This document shows, piece after piece, positions 23,146 through 32,556 of a DNA stretch of 39,983 nt. Each line of letters opens with the position of its first letter. The stretch's first letter is position 1. The notes under the pieces were generated by a model. It did no database searches and was not told where the DNA came from. It saw nothing but the letters and a program-made list of their open reading frames with translations. Where the stretch lies: positions 1-39,983 of the forward strand of contig CAYVQZ010000050.1 in the NCBI GenBank assembly GCA_964453435.1, in the 5' to 3' direction. This DNA is from CAYVQZ01 sp964453435. GTDB lineage: Bacteria; Abyssobacteria; SURF-5. Position numbers and translations under genes: made by a program.

Positions 23146-26100
23146 TCACTGTCTCCGGAGAACGCCGAACTCTCTCGGAAATTTCAGGTACGGAATGATG
23201 ACCTCGTTTTTGTTGCCGCCGGTGCCGTCGTATGTCACCGAAACGACGGGCACCCCCGTCTTCTTCTCGATTTGCTTCGCCATCGCCTCGGTGACCAGCG
23301 ACGGGCAGCAGAGCGCCGGACTCGTTTGGATGAACAGCGCAAGGTCCGGATAATGCTTTGTCAGGTAAAATATCTTCAGGATGTTATCCATCGATTCTCC
23401 CGTGTGCTCGATTCGGATATCGTACTGTGAGAGTATCTCCGCGGGAGGCGCATCGTATGCCGGCATGGGTTCCCGCAGCACTCGCTCAAAACAGGCATAG
23501 TACTTCTTCTCGAAGCGAGTGACCGTGGCGAGTAGTGTTTTCGAAAAAAGAACCCCGAAATAATTCCCTTCAATCAACCACTTTCGCAGGTAGGGTTTGG
23601 TAATCATCCTGACATACGACGAATACGGCGTTGTGACAACCTCGCCGCCGTGCTCTTCCACGAAGTGAACCAGACCCTGGTTCATGACCTCGTTATCCCG
23701 CGCATAGAGGTCTCCGAAAATCGCCGCTTTCGGTCTGGAATCCGCCCGCTCGACATCGATTTCTTCGAACCGAGAGACGACCTCGGCCACCGCGTCTTCC
23801 TTGGGTCGGTGGCCGCTGAATGCGTCGGCCAGAATCTCGACGGAGTCCTCAATGACGCGGTCGGTGGCGCCTTTCGTTTTTTCGTAAGGCCTCAGCTTGC
23901 AGCCCATTTTTCTGATTAATCCGCCGAACATGAACGCGAAGTATGTGTTCACGGGCAATTTCACTGAGATATCGGAAAAAGATATTCCGCCGGCGTACAC
24001 CTCCGCCTTCTCGAACGCGTTGCCGTTTGAACAGATAAGGTTTTTCAGGTGGTACGGGTACAACCCAAGGTTGCAGGCCATTTTCGATGCGCCCATCCAC
24101 AACACCGTCCTGGCCGGGTCAAGGTCGCGCCGCTCGACGTAATCGATGAAATCCTGGGCGATCAGATTCAAGGGAATACACTGGCCGGTATTGTGACGCA
24201 ATCCCTTCTGGATGCTCTCGTCGCTCGGTTCGAGTAGCCGCGCATCGAGGCCTGCCCTCCGTAAGTTTGCGACCACCAGCCGCAGAGAAATACCGTCCCA
24301 GTTAGGCAATATGAGGGTCTTTTGGAAAAGGTCAGCTCTCTTTGAAAAGGCGGGGGGAAGAATTCCCCTGGCCGGTTTCGGAGTTCTCTCCGTCGAGCGA
24401 TGATTCCTGAAAGCTCGTATCGCCGCCTCTATCCGGGTCTCATACCCGACACTCGAATCGTGTTCATCGAGCTGCAGGATGAGATAGGGCTTGTCGTGAG
24501 ATTCCATCACCTTCTTGAAATAGTCGATGAGAAACGAGTCCGGCGAGCATTTGAAGGAGGTGAGCAATACCGGATATGCGCCTTCTGTTCGGGCAACCGC
24601 TTGGGTGGTCTTGAGAATCTCCGCCGCATAATACCAGTGAAACTCCTTCAATAACGGCTCGATCCGGGCCACGTCGTTCCCGTCATACGGAACCATATCC
24701 TGGAAAAAAGCCTTGACGCCGAGTGAAGCAAAGATTGTGGGAACTCCTTTGTTCATCGATTCCGAGGTAACGGTGTACGGTCTGCCCAGGAGCACGACAT
24801 GGATGTCGCCGCCGGTTCGTGATTCGGTATCGTAGATACCCTTCAATTTCGAGAGCGCCACCTCTTTGAACTCGACCGCCGTGTCGTATGCGGCGGAAAC
24901 CTCGGAGAAGCTGAGGCCGCTCAATACGGGTTTCAGCGCCCGGTAGATATGAAGCTTGCTGAGAGAGCGATTGTAGAGGTAGTGAACCAGAGGCCTCAGC
25001 AGCCTGCCGGGGGCGGCTTCTTCCCGCCCGGCTCGCCTTTCCACGGATGAAGCGAGCGCAGGCGCATATTGCGTGTAATAGCAATATTGGCGGCGAACCC
25101 CTTTTTGCCGTGCCTTTCTCTCGAGGTAGAAGGGAAAAAAGACATAATCTGATTTGTCGAGCGCGTAATCGATATGGCCGTACATCGCGGTCATCGGAGC
25201 GCAGAACTCGGCACCGGCAAGATGCGCGCCGGCCTTCATCGCCCCTGCGTACCCTTCGCTGGTTACCGTTCGTATCGAGAGTTCATCAAAGAATTTCCTC
25301 CACAGGGGCAAATCGTCGTACAAGTGAAGCGCCGCCGGGAGACCTATTGTGATGTCCTCTCGATATTCCGCTCGTGGTGTGAACGAGAACGCCTTCTTCC
25401 TGGTTTTCAGGAGGTCGAAACCGGAGCGATTGTTGTCCGCCTGCTTTCGGGTGTCGTAATCCCTCCCGCACAGGAACCCGTAAGCGACGACTTCTTCGTC
25501 GATTTGCGCCACCGTGAGCTTGCAGTGATTTGTGCAGAGCTCGCAGACCTCGGAGCGAATGGGAATATTCTTCCTGTGCAGGTCCAACCCCTTGAATGTG
25601 GTCTCGGGAACATCCTGGTCAATAAGCATCAGCGCCGCGCCGAGAGCGCCCGTGAGGTGGCAGTACTCGGAGACATGCAGCGGCTTCCCCAGCCTCTGCT
25701 CGAGGGCGGCCACGAGCGCTTTGTTCTTCGCCGTTGCGCCTTGGAAAAATACAATGTCGCCGATACTGTTTTCGCTGGCGACCTTCGTGAGATAGTTTTC
25801 CGTTATGGCGTGAAGCACCGCCGCAAGCGCTTCCTTCAGAGAGTACCCCTCGGAAAGATAATGGTTCATGTCTCTTTCCATGAAGACGGTGCACCGATCG
25901 CTCACGGCGGGCGAGCGCTGCCCCTCCGTCATGGCCGGAAACTCCGAGAGCGGACAGTTGAACTTCTGCGCCTGCTCTTCGATGAAGCTGCCGGTGCCCG
26001 CCGCGCAGACCGTGTTCATCACCGAGAATGTCACAATGCCGTTTTTCAGCGTGGTGAATTTTGAATCCTGTCCGCCAATCTCTATTATGGTGTCAACGTT

Positions 26101-27369
26101 CGGATTTATCTCGATTGCCGCTCGCGCGTGGGCGGTAATCTCATCAACAATGAGGTCGGCCCCGATAATTTTTCCCGAAAATTTTCTGCCCGAGCCGGTG
26201 GTGCCGGCGGCGCCTATCTGCAGTTCCACTCCTTTCCGGGAAACCAAATCGTCGAGGGCTGCAAACAAACTCTGCACGGCCTTCACCGGCCTGCCCGCGG
26301 TCCGCGTATACAACCCCGCCAGAACTTTCTTGCTCTCGTCTACGATGACAGCCTTCGTGCTTGTCGAGCCGATATCGACCCCCAGGTGCACGGAGAGCCT
26401 CTGCCCCGCGTCGAGCCGCTGGTACACATCAACTTCTACGGACGGCGTCATGGAATCGGGTGGCGAGAATTCATACCGTTCAGAACCGCCGAAGTCGGGA
26501 TAGTCGGCGCGGTTCAGCTTCAGCGGCGGAAAAGCGTACTTCCTTTCTGCGCGTGGTGAGGTGATGATGTCGGCGTTCGACGTAATCGCCGACGGGCTCT
26601 GCTCTTGCAGTTCGTCGAGCAGGTTCAGGGCGGCGCCGACCGCGCCATACGGCCACTTTTCCACGATAAATTCCGCATCGACCATCTTTCGGATATGTTC
26701 CACGACCGACCTGTTTCTCGAAACCCCGCCCGAAAAGATTATGGGCGACCTCGGGTTGTCACCCACAAACAGGGTGTCCACGATGTTCTTCGCCAGGCCG
26801 TGACAGAGGCCCTCGCAAATTTCTTCAAGCGAGTATCCCTCCTGCTGCGCGTGAACGAGGTCTGTCTTCGCAAAGACGGCGCAGCGAGAGGCTATCTTCG
26901 GAACCACGCCCGTGTTGCCTGAGGCAATCTCGCTCAGTTCGCCGGGACCTCTCAGGTTCAGCCTTCTCGCCTGTTGGTCGAGAAAGCTTCCGGTGCCTGC
27001 GGCGCATGAAGTGTTCGCCCTGAAACTGACATAGTCGCCTCGTTCGTCGAAACGCAAAAGACCGAATTTCTCGCCGCCGACCAGCAGGATGGCTCCGAAT
27101 TCGGGATGGAAATGACGGCAGGCCGCGATGACCGAGACCCGGTTGTCATATCGCCGGGTCGCTCGCACAACGGACGGAGTGGAGGTAGTGGCCGCGACCC
27201 AGCCGATTCGTCGCAGGTCGAATCGCGCCAGAATCCGGTTTAGCGTTGCCGCGACATCTCCGTAATGAAATTCATACGTGGTTCCCGCGACCTGTCGCTC
27301 CCGATTGACTTCAGCGACAGAGACCGAAACCGACCCGATATCTATTCCGAGTATGTGGGAGGCAGCCAT
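23146..27369 (-). CDS. Giant acyl-CoA dehydratase/reductase activase (BcrAD/BadFG-HgdC type), double ATPase
   Basis: A 1407-residue protein. It has two tandem ASKHA ATPase domains (about 1-255 and 327-585). Each carries the phosphate loop (GIDIGSVSVS; GVDIGSTSTK) and the Fe-S bridging Cys pairs: SCAAGTGSF (Cys122) with ASRCAVF (Cys163), and VCAAGTGSF (Cys455) with SDRCTVF (Cys493). A Cys cluster (609, 612, 616, 634) follows, then a DUF2229-like region and a C-terminal HgdB-like part. Relatives drive low-potential electrons into hydroxyacyl-CoA dehydratases, benzoyl-CoA reductases or double-cubane proteins using ATP; the partner here is unknown. Start ATG 27369 has GGCGG upstream. This is a typical anaerobe protein. 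Confidence 0.9.
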   Translation of the reverse strand: MAASHILGIDIGSVSVSVAEVNRERQVAGTTYEFHYGDVAATLNRILARFDLRRIGWVAATTSTPSVVRATRRYDNRVSVIAACRHFHPEFGAILLVGGEKFGLLRFDERGDYVSFRANTSCAAGTGSFLDQQARRLNLRGPGELSEIASGNTGVVPKIASRCAVFAKTDLVHAQQEGYSLEEICEGLCHGLAKNIVDTLFVGDNPRSPIIFSGGVSRNRSVVEHIRKMVDAEFIVEKWPYGAVGAALNLLDELQEQSPSAITSNADIITSPRAERKYAFPPLKLNRADYPDFGGSERYEFSPPDSMTPSVEVDVYQRLDAGQRLSVHLGVDIGSTSTKAVIVDESKKVLAGLYTRTAGRPVKAVQSLFAALDDLVSRKGVELQIGAAGTTGSGRKFSGKIIGADLIVDEITAHARAAIEINPNVDTIIEIGGQDSKFTTLKNGIVTFSVMNTVCAAGTGSFIEEQAQKFNCPLSEFPAMTEGQRSPAVSDRCTVFMERDMNHYLSEGYSLKEALAAVLHAITENYLTKVASENSIGDIVFFQGATAKNKALVAALEQRLGKPLHVSEYCHLTGALGAALMLIDQDVPETTFKGLDLHRKNIPIRSEVCELCTNHCKLTVAQIDEEVVAYGFLCGRDYDTRKQADNNRSGFDLLKTRKKAFSFTPRAEYREDITIGLPAALHLYDDLPLWRKFFDELSIRTVTSEGYAGAMKAGAHLAGAEFCAPMTAMYGHIDYALDKSDYVFFPFYLERKARQKGVRRQYCYYTQYAPALASSVERRAGREEAAPGRLLRPLVHYLYNRSLSKLHIYRALKPVLSGLSFSEVSAAYDTAVEFKEVALSKLKGIYDTESRTGGDIHVVLLGRPYTVTSESMNKGVPTIFASLGVKAFFQDMVPYDGNDVARIEPLLKEFHWYYAAEILKTTQAVARTEGAYPVLLTSFKCSPDSFLIDYFKKVMESHDKPYLILQLDEHDSSVGYETRIEAAIRAFRNHRSTERTPKPARGILPPAFSKRADLFQKTLILPNWDGISLRLVVANLRRAGLDARLLEPSDESIQKGLRHNTGQCIPLNLIAQDFIDYVERRDLDPARTVLWMGASKMACNLGLYPYHLKNLICSNGNAFEKAEVYAGGISFSDISVKLPVNTYFAFMFGGLIRKMGCKLRPYEKTKGATDRVIEDSVEILADAFSGHRPKEDAVAEVVSRFEEIDVERADSRPKAAIFGDLYARDNEVMNQGLVHFVEEHGGEVVTTPYSSYVRMITKPYLRKWLIEGNYFGVLFSKTLLATVTRFEKKYYACFERVLREPMPAYDAPPAEILSQYDIRIEHTGESMDNILKIFYLTKHYPDLALFIQTSPALCCPSLVTEAMAKQIEKKTGVPVVSVTYDGTGGNKNEVIIPYLKFPREFGVLRRQ

Positions 27370-27434
27370 TGCGTTCCGCCTGATGGCGCTTGGAAGCTAT
27401 CGCGACAGTGTTCCTTGAATTACGCCTTACAAAT

Positions 27435-27463
27435 AGCATAATTCAGGAAGGCGCCGATGGCAA
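27435..27463 (-). promoter_or_regulatory. Putative sigma-70 promoter of the activase gene
   Basis: On the minus strand TTGCCA (27458-27463) and TATGCT (27435-27440) are 17 bases apart, about 65 bases upstream of the start. This gives the activase its own promoter despite ribokinase lying upstream on the same strand. Confidence 0.5.
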
Positions 27464-27535
27464 GGTTTATGTCACAAAAAAGCGAGACACAGGGTGGCCG
27501 CTTTACATATATTCCCAACGCTCGATTATGATTCC

Positions 27536-28501
27536 TCACGCTGTCCGCCGAAAACGCTCGAGCAATTCCGGGTCGTTCCGTGCCAGGAATTCTTCGAGTT
27601 CCTGTCGTGTCGGCAGGGATGCCTGCGAGCCTTTTTTTGTGACCGCAAGCGCTCCCGCGGCCGATGCGAATTTGACGAGCGTCTCCGTGTCGGTGAAGAA
27701 ATGGAAGCCCGCCGCGAGCGTTCCGACGAACGCGTCGCCGGCTGCTGTCGTGTCCACGGGAGTCACGTTGTACGCCGGTACTTGTTTAACTGTCTCACCC
27801 TCCGCGATCAGGCTCCCGGCGTTCCCAAGCGTGACAATGGGTTTTTCTATTCCCATTTTTCGAAATGCTTCCATCACGGCGGTCTGGAAATCGGGCGCGT
27901 CGTGCCTGACGCCCGTGAGCGCCTCGGCTTCCGTCTCGTTTGGCACGAGCATGTGCACCTTTTTGAGAAGCGCCGGGTCAATCTTCCGGGCGATGACCGG
28001 CGCCGGATTGAGGATGATGGGTACGCCATGCCGCGCCGCCATGCTGATTGCAGCTTCCACCGTTTCGAGAGGCGCCTCGAACTGTGTCACGAGGAGCGAC
28101 GCTCGCGCGATCAACTCCTCGGCGTCCGCAATATGTTCGGGCTGAAGCCTGTCGTTTGCGCCGGGGATTACCACAATCTGGTTCTGCGCGGCGGCATCCA
28201 CGATTATCAGCGCGATTCCGCTCGAACAGCCCTCGACCACTTCCATGTGCTCCGTGTTGACGCCGTTCGCTTTCATGGCATCCAGCATCTCCCGCCCGAA
28301 CTCATCGTCGCCCACCCGTCCGATGAAACTGACGGGAACCCCCAGCCGCGCCGCCATAATAGCCTGATTCGCGCCTTTTCCGCCCAGCCCCTTATAGAAT
28401 TTTTCGCCGACCACCGTCTCGCCGGGTCGGGGCGCCACTTTGGCCTTGCATACCAGGTCCATATTCATTCCACCGATAACCACAACCTGGCTTTCTTTCA
28501 T
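27536..28501 (-). CDS. rbsK: Ribokinase (PfkB family sugar kinase)
   Basis: A 321-residue PfkB-fold kinase. It starts VVVIGGMNMDLVCKA and has the N-terminal PfkB signature KGLGGKGANQAIMAARLG at about residues 37-54. The central VPNETEAEALTG follows, and the C-terminal catalytic DTTAAGDAFVGTLAAG holds the base Asp near 253. NPAP at about 166 and the overall length fit ribokinase, which phosphorylates ribose at O5; related pentose or deoxyribose kinases are possible. A GAGGAGG site precedes ATG 28501. It diverges from the LacI-family gene, which with the operators between them suggests shared sugar-dependent control. Confidence 0.88.
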   Translation of the reverse strand: MKESQVVVIGGMNMDLVCKAKVAPRPGETVVGEKFYKGLGGKGANQAIMAARLGVPVSFIGRVGDDEFGREMLDAMKANGVNTEHMEVVEGCSSGIALIIVDAAAQNQIVVIPGANDRLQPEHIADAEELIARASLLVTQFEAPLETVEAAISMAARHGVPIILNPAPVIARKIDPALLKKVHMLVPNETEAEALTGVRHDAPDFQTAVMEAFRKMGIEKPIVTLGNAGSLIAEGETVKQVPAYNVTPVDTTAAGDAFVGTLAAGFHFFTDTETLVKFASAAGALAVTKKGSQASLPTRQELEEFLARNDPELLERFRRTA

Positions 28502-28618
28502 GTGATTCCTCCTCGTTTTTCTGCGACCGGACTCGTTTTCATCGGAAAAAGAAGTTCCCGCATTTCTTTGTCATATTCAATACGGGTTCTTGCGCTTCAT
28601 CCGGTGCGCAGTCTCCTT

Positions 28619-28635
28619 TAATCGTGCGACGATTA
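28619..28635. promoter_or_regulatory. Operator-like perfect palindrome over the rbsK -10 box
   Basis: TAATCGTGCGACGATTA has 7-base arms around GCG. On the minus strand TATAAT (28632-28637) overlaps its edge, about 130 bases before the rbsK start. A repressor bound here would block that promoter. The -35 element is poor, so an activator could also be needed. Confidence 0.55.
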
Positions 28636-28783
28636 TAACTCTTTGCAAATAGTCGCTCTGTCATTCTCCGGCTTGACCGAAGAATCCACTCATTCTTTCG
28701 CCGAGCGAAGTTCCGCGCATCCCGCGGGACAGATTGACGGAGCGCCTGTGAACCATGCCACGGTAGCCACTCATCTTTTCCGC

Positions 28784-28811
28784 TTGACAAATAACCGGGC
28801 TTATTGATACT
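28784..28811 (+). promoter_or_regulatory. Sigma-70 promoter of the LacI-family gene
   Basis: A consensus TTGACA (28784-28789) is followed after 16 bases by GATACT (28806-28811). Transcription would start near 28818, inside the operator that follows. Confidence 0.75.
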
Positions 28812-28814
28812 GTA

Positions 28815-28828
28815 TGGGCACGTGCCCA
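28815..28828. promoter_or_regulatory. LacI-type operator (autoregulatory)
   Basis: TGGGCACGTGCCCA is a perfect 14-base palindrome with the central CG expected for LacI/PurR-family binding. It sits across the predicted transcription start of the adjacent regulator gene, the classic place for self-repression. No second copy was found in the window. Confidence 0.7.
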
Positions 28829-28836
28829 CAAGGAAC

Positions 28837-29865
28837 TTGAAAAAACCACATGAAAAAGTCACCATCAAGGACGTCGCCCGAAGGGCCGGGGTTTCCCGCG
28901 CCACGATCGACCGGGTTCTCTATGAGCGCGGATACGTAAGCGAAAAGAAGAAAAAAGCGGTCCTCAAGGCGATCGAAGAGCTGAAATTCACTCCGAACCG
29001 GGCAGCCCAAGCCCTTGCCACACGAAAAAAGCGCACCATCGCCGTTATTTACCCCACGGCGGAACATTACTTCTGGAACGAAGTCGAACGCGGAATCGAT
29101 GCGGCGGCTCACGCATATGAGAATTCCGGGTTATCGGTCATAAAATACAAAATTGACAAGTTTGATGTCAAGAAACAAAAGGCCCTGCTGCAGCAAGTAA
29201 TGGAAGATAGTGTCGATGGCGTGGCAATCGCTCCCGCCCATCCATCCAAATTGGATGCCCTGATCGCATTGCTTTCGGATAAGGTCATTCCCGTTGTGAC
29301 CTTCAATCACGATGCGCCAAAGAGCAAGCGCCTGTGTTATGTGGGGCAGGACCTGGCTCGGAGCGGCGCGCTGGCCGCCGACTTGATGGCGCTGTTTCTC
29401 CAAAAGAAGGGAACCGTGGCGGTCTTGAGGCACCGCTCGGGCGCTTTGGAGAGGGAATCCGGTTTTGCAAGAAGGGTGGAGCGGGAATACCCGCGCCTTG
29501 ATATCATCGAACATTTCAACTGCGAGCACTCCGAAAAGAAGGCGTATTCGATTACCCGGAAATTGTGCGCGGAGAATCCGAGCATCGACGGGTTGTTCGT
29601 GACCAACGCGTATGTGTTCATAGCAGGCAGGGCCGTTCGGGAATCGGGCTTGAAAAAGAAAATAAGGATTGTCGGCTTCGACATGAATGAGGAAACCGAA
29701 CGATTGATTCGGGAAGGGGTGGTCGATGCGGTCATCACTCAGGAACCGTTCCGGCAGGGCTACGAGCCGGTGCGAATTCTTCATGATTACCTGTACAAGA
29801 ATTCCGCGCCTCCGAGCAGCGTCTTTCATACGAAATCGGAAATTATCATAAAGGGCAATGTGTGA
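28837..29865 (+). CDS. LacI-family transcriptional regulator
   Basis: A regulator of about 342 residues. The N-terminal helix-turn-helix reads VTIKDVARRAGVSRATIDRVL with the hinge helix near NRAAQALATRK. A periplasmic-binding-protein-like sugar domain follows (about 65-340): IAVIYP, GVAIAPAHPS, PVVTFNHDAP, GQDLARSGALAADLM, and RIVGFDMNEET. The ATRD-variant hinge and VITQEPF suggest a ribose/xylose-type effector domain. The start is uncertain: the frame is open back to 28804, but that overlaps the promoter. TTG 28837 with AGGA close by or GTG 28822 (nearly leaderless) are candidates. It should control the following sugar genes and perhaps rbsK. Confidence 0.87.
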   Translation: MKKPHEKVTIKDVARRAGVSRATIDRVLYERGYVSEKKKKAVLKAIEELKFTPNRAAQALATRKKRTIAVIYPTAEHYFWNEVERGIDAAAHAYENSGLSVIKYKIDKFDVKKQKALLQQVMEDSVDGVAIAPAHPSKLDALIALLSDKVIPVVTFNHDAPKSKRLCYVGQDLARSGALAADLMALFLQKKGTVAVLRHRSGALERESGFARRVEREYPRLDIIEHFNCEHSEKKAYSITRKLCAENPSIDGLFVTNAYVFIAGRAVRESGLKKKIRIVGFDMNEETERLIREGVVDAVITQEPFRQGYEPVRILHDYLYKNSAPPSSVFHTKSEIIIKGNV

Positions 29866-29906
29866 GAAGATGAAAACAAGCATGAACTTGCGAGAAAGGT
29901 CCGAGA

Positions 29907-30992
29907 ATGACTGAGCAGCTTCGCTGCGACTATCCGGCCCAGGTGTCGCTCCAGGTGACGGAAGCCTGCAATCTGCGCTGCAGGATGTGCTATTTCTGGG
30001 GGGAGACCGGTCGGTACGTCAATGCCGGGAAGAGGGAGAAGCCGAAATCGCTCGATATGGACAGGCTGAAGCGGTTGGTCCGCGAGCTTGCGCCGGCGCG
30101 TCCGAACTACGAATTGTTCGGGGGTGAGCCGTTCTCGTATTCACACCTGGAAGAAATCGTTCGCGCGATCAAGGAAGCGGGTTCATCCCTCATAGCTCCC
30201 ACCAACGGCACACTGCTGGCGAAGCATGCGCCAATGCTTGTTGAAACGGGGTTCGACTCGATTCGTGTCTCGGTCGATGGCCCTCGTGAAGTAAACGATT
30301 CTCAGCGGGGGGTGGGCAGTTACGAGAGGGCGATGGCCGGGCTCGAGACGGTCTTCAAGGAGAAGCAAAGGGCCGGTTCGTCCGCTCCAATCCTGAGCGT
30401 GAGTTACACAGTGACTCCCGAGAACTACCTGTTCATCGAGCAATTCTTTCTTCGCGAGCTGAACCTTGAGGCCGTGGATTGGGTGACAATCCAGAGCCAG
30501 AACTTCATCACGGAGAAAATGGGGCTGGCGTACGCCAAACTGCTCGAATCGAAATTCGGGCTCACGAGCGACAGCTACTGGCGGGGCCTGGTGCGGTCGC
30601 AGGCGGAGCTTCCCGAAATGGATACGGCCGAGCTGTCGCGCCAGGTCAGGGCGGTCCAGAGCCGGCTGGCAGAACTGGGAAAGAATGTTCTGCTTCTGCC
30701 GCGAGTATTTACGCCGGACAACCTCTCGGCCTACTTCCGCATGGATTGGCCAAAGATGACCGAAAAATACAGCGCATGCCCCGCGCCATGGAACTCTCTG
30801 GACATAATCGCGTCGGGAGACGTCGCTCCCTGCCATATTTTCTACGACCTCGTGATGGGCAACATATACGAGAACAGTTTTGAAGAGATATGGAACGGCG
30901 AACGCTACGGAAAATTTCGCGCGCACATCGAGCGGCATGGATTAATGCCCGTTTGCTACGGCTGTTGCGTTCTGTATCTGGCAGGAAGCTGA
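29907..30992 (+). CDS. Radical SAM protein with SPASM-like C-terminus
   Basis: A 361-residue protein with the radical SAM cluster motif CNLRCRMC (Cys21, 25, 28) binding the SAM-cleaving 4Fe-4S cluster. The GGEP motif (FGGEPFSY) lies near residue 72, and SVDGPREVND follows about 126. The C-terminal part has CPAPWNSLDIIASGDVAPCH and a later CYGCC. This fits a SPASM/Twitch auxiliary-cluster region, as in enzymes that modify peptides or sugars, or mature sulfatases. It begins 41 bases after the regulator gene and is probably co-transcribed. No short precursor-peptide gene was found beside it. The substrate is unknown. Confidence 0.88.
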   Translation: MTEQLRCDYPAQVSLQVTEACNLRCRMCYFWGETGRYVNAGKREKPKSLDMDRLKRLVRELAPARPNYELFGGEPFSYSHLEEIVRAIKEAGSSLIAPTNGTLLAKHAPMLVETGFDSIRVSVDGPREVNDSQRGVGSYERAMAGLETVFKEKQRAGSSAPILSVSYTVTPENYLFIEQFFLRELNLEAVDWVTIQSQNFITEKMGLAYAKLLESKFGLTSDSYWRGLVRSQAELPEMDTAELSRQVRAVQSRLAELGKNVLLLPRVFTPDNLSAYFRMDWPKMTEKYSACPAPWNSLDIIASGDVAPCHIFYDLVMGNIYENSFEEIWNGERYGKFRAHIERHGLMPVCYGCCVLYLAGS

Positions 30993-31047
30993 TAATCGCA
31001 AGTGAATAGTCGGAAATGTTGTCATTCGGCGGAAGGAAGGGATTCGA

Positions 31048-32556
31048 ATGAGTTATAAGCTCGGCAATATGCCCGATGTCAAAATCGGAGTTGTTGGCGT
31101 TTCACGGGACTGTTTCCCTCTCGCGCTCACCGACCGCAGGCTTACCGCCCTGATGGACCGCGTTTCCTCCGCGGGCATTCGAGCGCACAGATGCCCGGTT
31201 ATCATTGAAAACGAAACCGATGCCGTCCGCGCATGCGAAAACCTGACCTCGGCCGGCTGCAATGCCGCCGTCGTCTATCTCGGCAATTTCGGACCCGAGG
31301 GACCCACAACCCAGTTTATTCAACGGTTTTCCGGTCCCGTCATGGTCTGCGCGGCGGCCGAAGAGAACAGAGAAGTGCTCGCCGGCGACCGTGGCGACGC
31401 TCTGTGCGGGCTTCTGAATTGCTCGTATAACATAGGGCTCCGCAAACTGAAGGCCTTTATCCCGGAACGGCCGGTCGGCCTGCCGGAGGATTTGGTTGAG
31501 AGCATACGGCTCTTCGAGAGCGTGGCGAGAGTGGTTATTGGAGTCAAAGGCCTGAAGATTCTCTCGTTCGGCCCGCGCCCTCAGGACTTTTTCGCCTGCA
31601 ACGCTCCAATCCAGCCGCTGTTCGACCTCGGAATCGAAGTCATGGAGAACTCGGAGCTCGACTTGTTCAAGCGTTACAAGGAGGCCGCCTCGAAACACGA
31701 GAAAATCAAGGCCGTCGCGGCAGACATGGAAAAAGAGCTTGGCGCCGGCAACATCTATCCCGACCTTATTCCGAAGCTCGCACAGTTTGAAACAGCTTTG
31801 CTGGATTTCATGGATGAGAACCTTGGCGCGCGAAGGTTCGGCGTGTTCGCAAACAAGTGCTGGCCCGCGTTCGAGCACGAATTCGGTTTCGTGCCGTGCT
31901 ACGTCAACGGACGGCTTGCGGCGCAGGGCATTCCGGTCGCATGCGAAGTTGACATCTACGGCGCGCTTTCCGAATACATGGCGCAATTGGCGGGGCTCAC
32001 CCCCGCGACGCTGCTCGATATCAATAATTCGGTCCCTCATGAAATTCTCCCTGAAAACGCCGATTTGAAAGGAGCCCGCGAAGAAGACCTGTTCATGGGT
32101 TTCCATTGCGGAAACACGTGCGCGGTTTGCATGAAAGAATGCTCGATGAGTTACCAACTCATCATGAACCGGCTCATTGAAGACGGCGGGACGCCCGATA
32201 TCACGAGGGGAACTCTCGAAGGCCAACTGAAGCCGGGGCCTGTCACGCTTTTTCGCCTTCAATCTTCTCCCGATTGTGTTTTGAGGAGCTACGTGGCCGA
32301 AGGCGAAATCCTGGACATAGACCCTTGCACGTTCGGCGGGTCGGGTGTCATCGCTATTCCCGGTTTTGCCAGATTCTACCGGCACGCGCTCATAGCGAAA
32401 CGATTCCCCCACCATGTGGCCGTGGGTTTCGAAAAAATTGGTGAGGTCCTGTTCGAAGCGCTGAATCTGCTGGGCGTGGCCGATATCAGCGCGCCGCTTC
32501 CCGAGGGGACCCCGTACAGGACCGAAAACCCCTTCTTCGCGCGGCAGTCGCCTTGA
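31048..32556 (+). CDS. L-fucose/L-arabinose isomerase-like protein
   Basis: A 502-residue protein of the FucI/AraA-like superfamily. An N-terminal Rossmann-like part (IGVVGVSRDCFPLALTD, NAAVVYLGNFGPEG) is followed by the catalytic-type region with FANKCWPAFEHEFGFVPCYVNGRL (pieces) and ACEVDIYGALSEYM, including the Glu-Asp metal pair. A later segment FHCGNTC supplies the His. It probably interconverts an aldose and a ketose with Mn2+. An unusual Cys-rich stretch, HCGNTCAVCMKECSMSY, surrounds that His. It follows the radical SAM gene by 55 bases with GGAAGG upstream, consistent with one operon. Confidence 0.82.
   Translation: MSYKLGNMPDVKIGVVGVSRDCFPLALTDRRLTALMDRVSSAGIRAHRCPVIIENETDAVRACENLTSAGCNAAVVYLGNFGPEGPTTQFIQRFSGPVMVCAAAEENREVLAGDRGDALCGLLNCSYNIGLRKLKAFIPERPVGLPEDLVESIRLFESVARVVIGVKGLKILSFGPRPQDFFACNAPIQPLFDLGIEVMENSELDLFKRYKEAASKHEKIKAVAADMEKELGAGNIYPDLIPKLAQFETALLDFMDENLGARRFGVFANKCWPAFEHEFGFVPCYVNGRLAAQGIPVACEVDIYGALSEYMAQLAGLTPATLLDINNSVPHEILPENADLKGAREEDLFMGFHCGNTCAVCMKECSMSYQLIMNRLIEDGGTPDITRGTLEGQLKPGPVTLFRLQSSPDCVLRSYVAEGEILDIDPCTFGGSGVIAIPGFARFYRHALIAKRFPHHVAVGFEKIGEVLFEALNLLGVADISAPLPEGTPYRTENPFFARQSP

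Noticed and set aside
25174..26064. Plus-strand frame of 296 codons inside the activase
   Set aside because: It is antisense to the well-supported activase and has no motif.
27480..27510. Terminator for rbsK (AAAGCG paired with CGCTTTTTT)
   Set aside because: Only six pairs around a 14-base loop; too weak to call.
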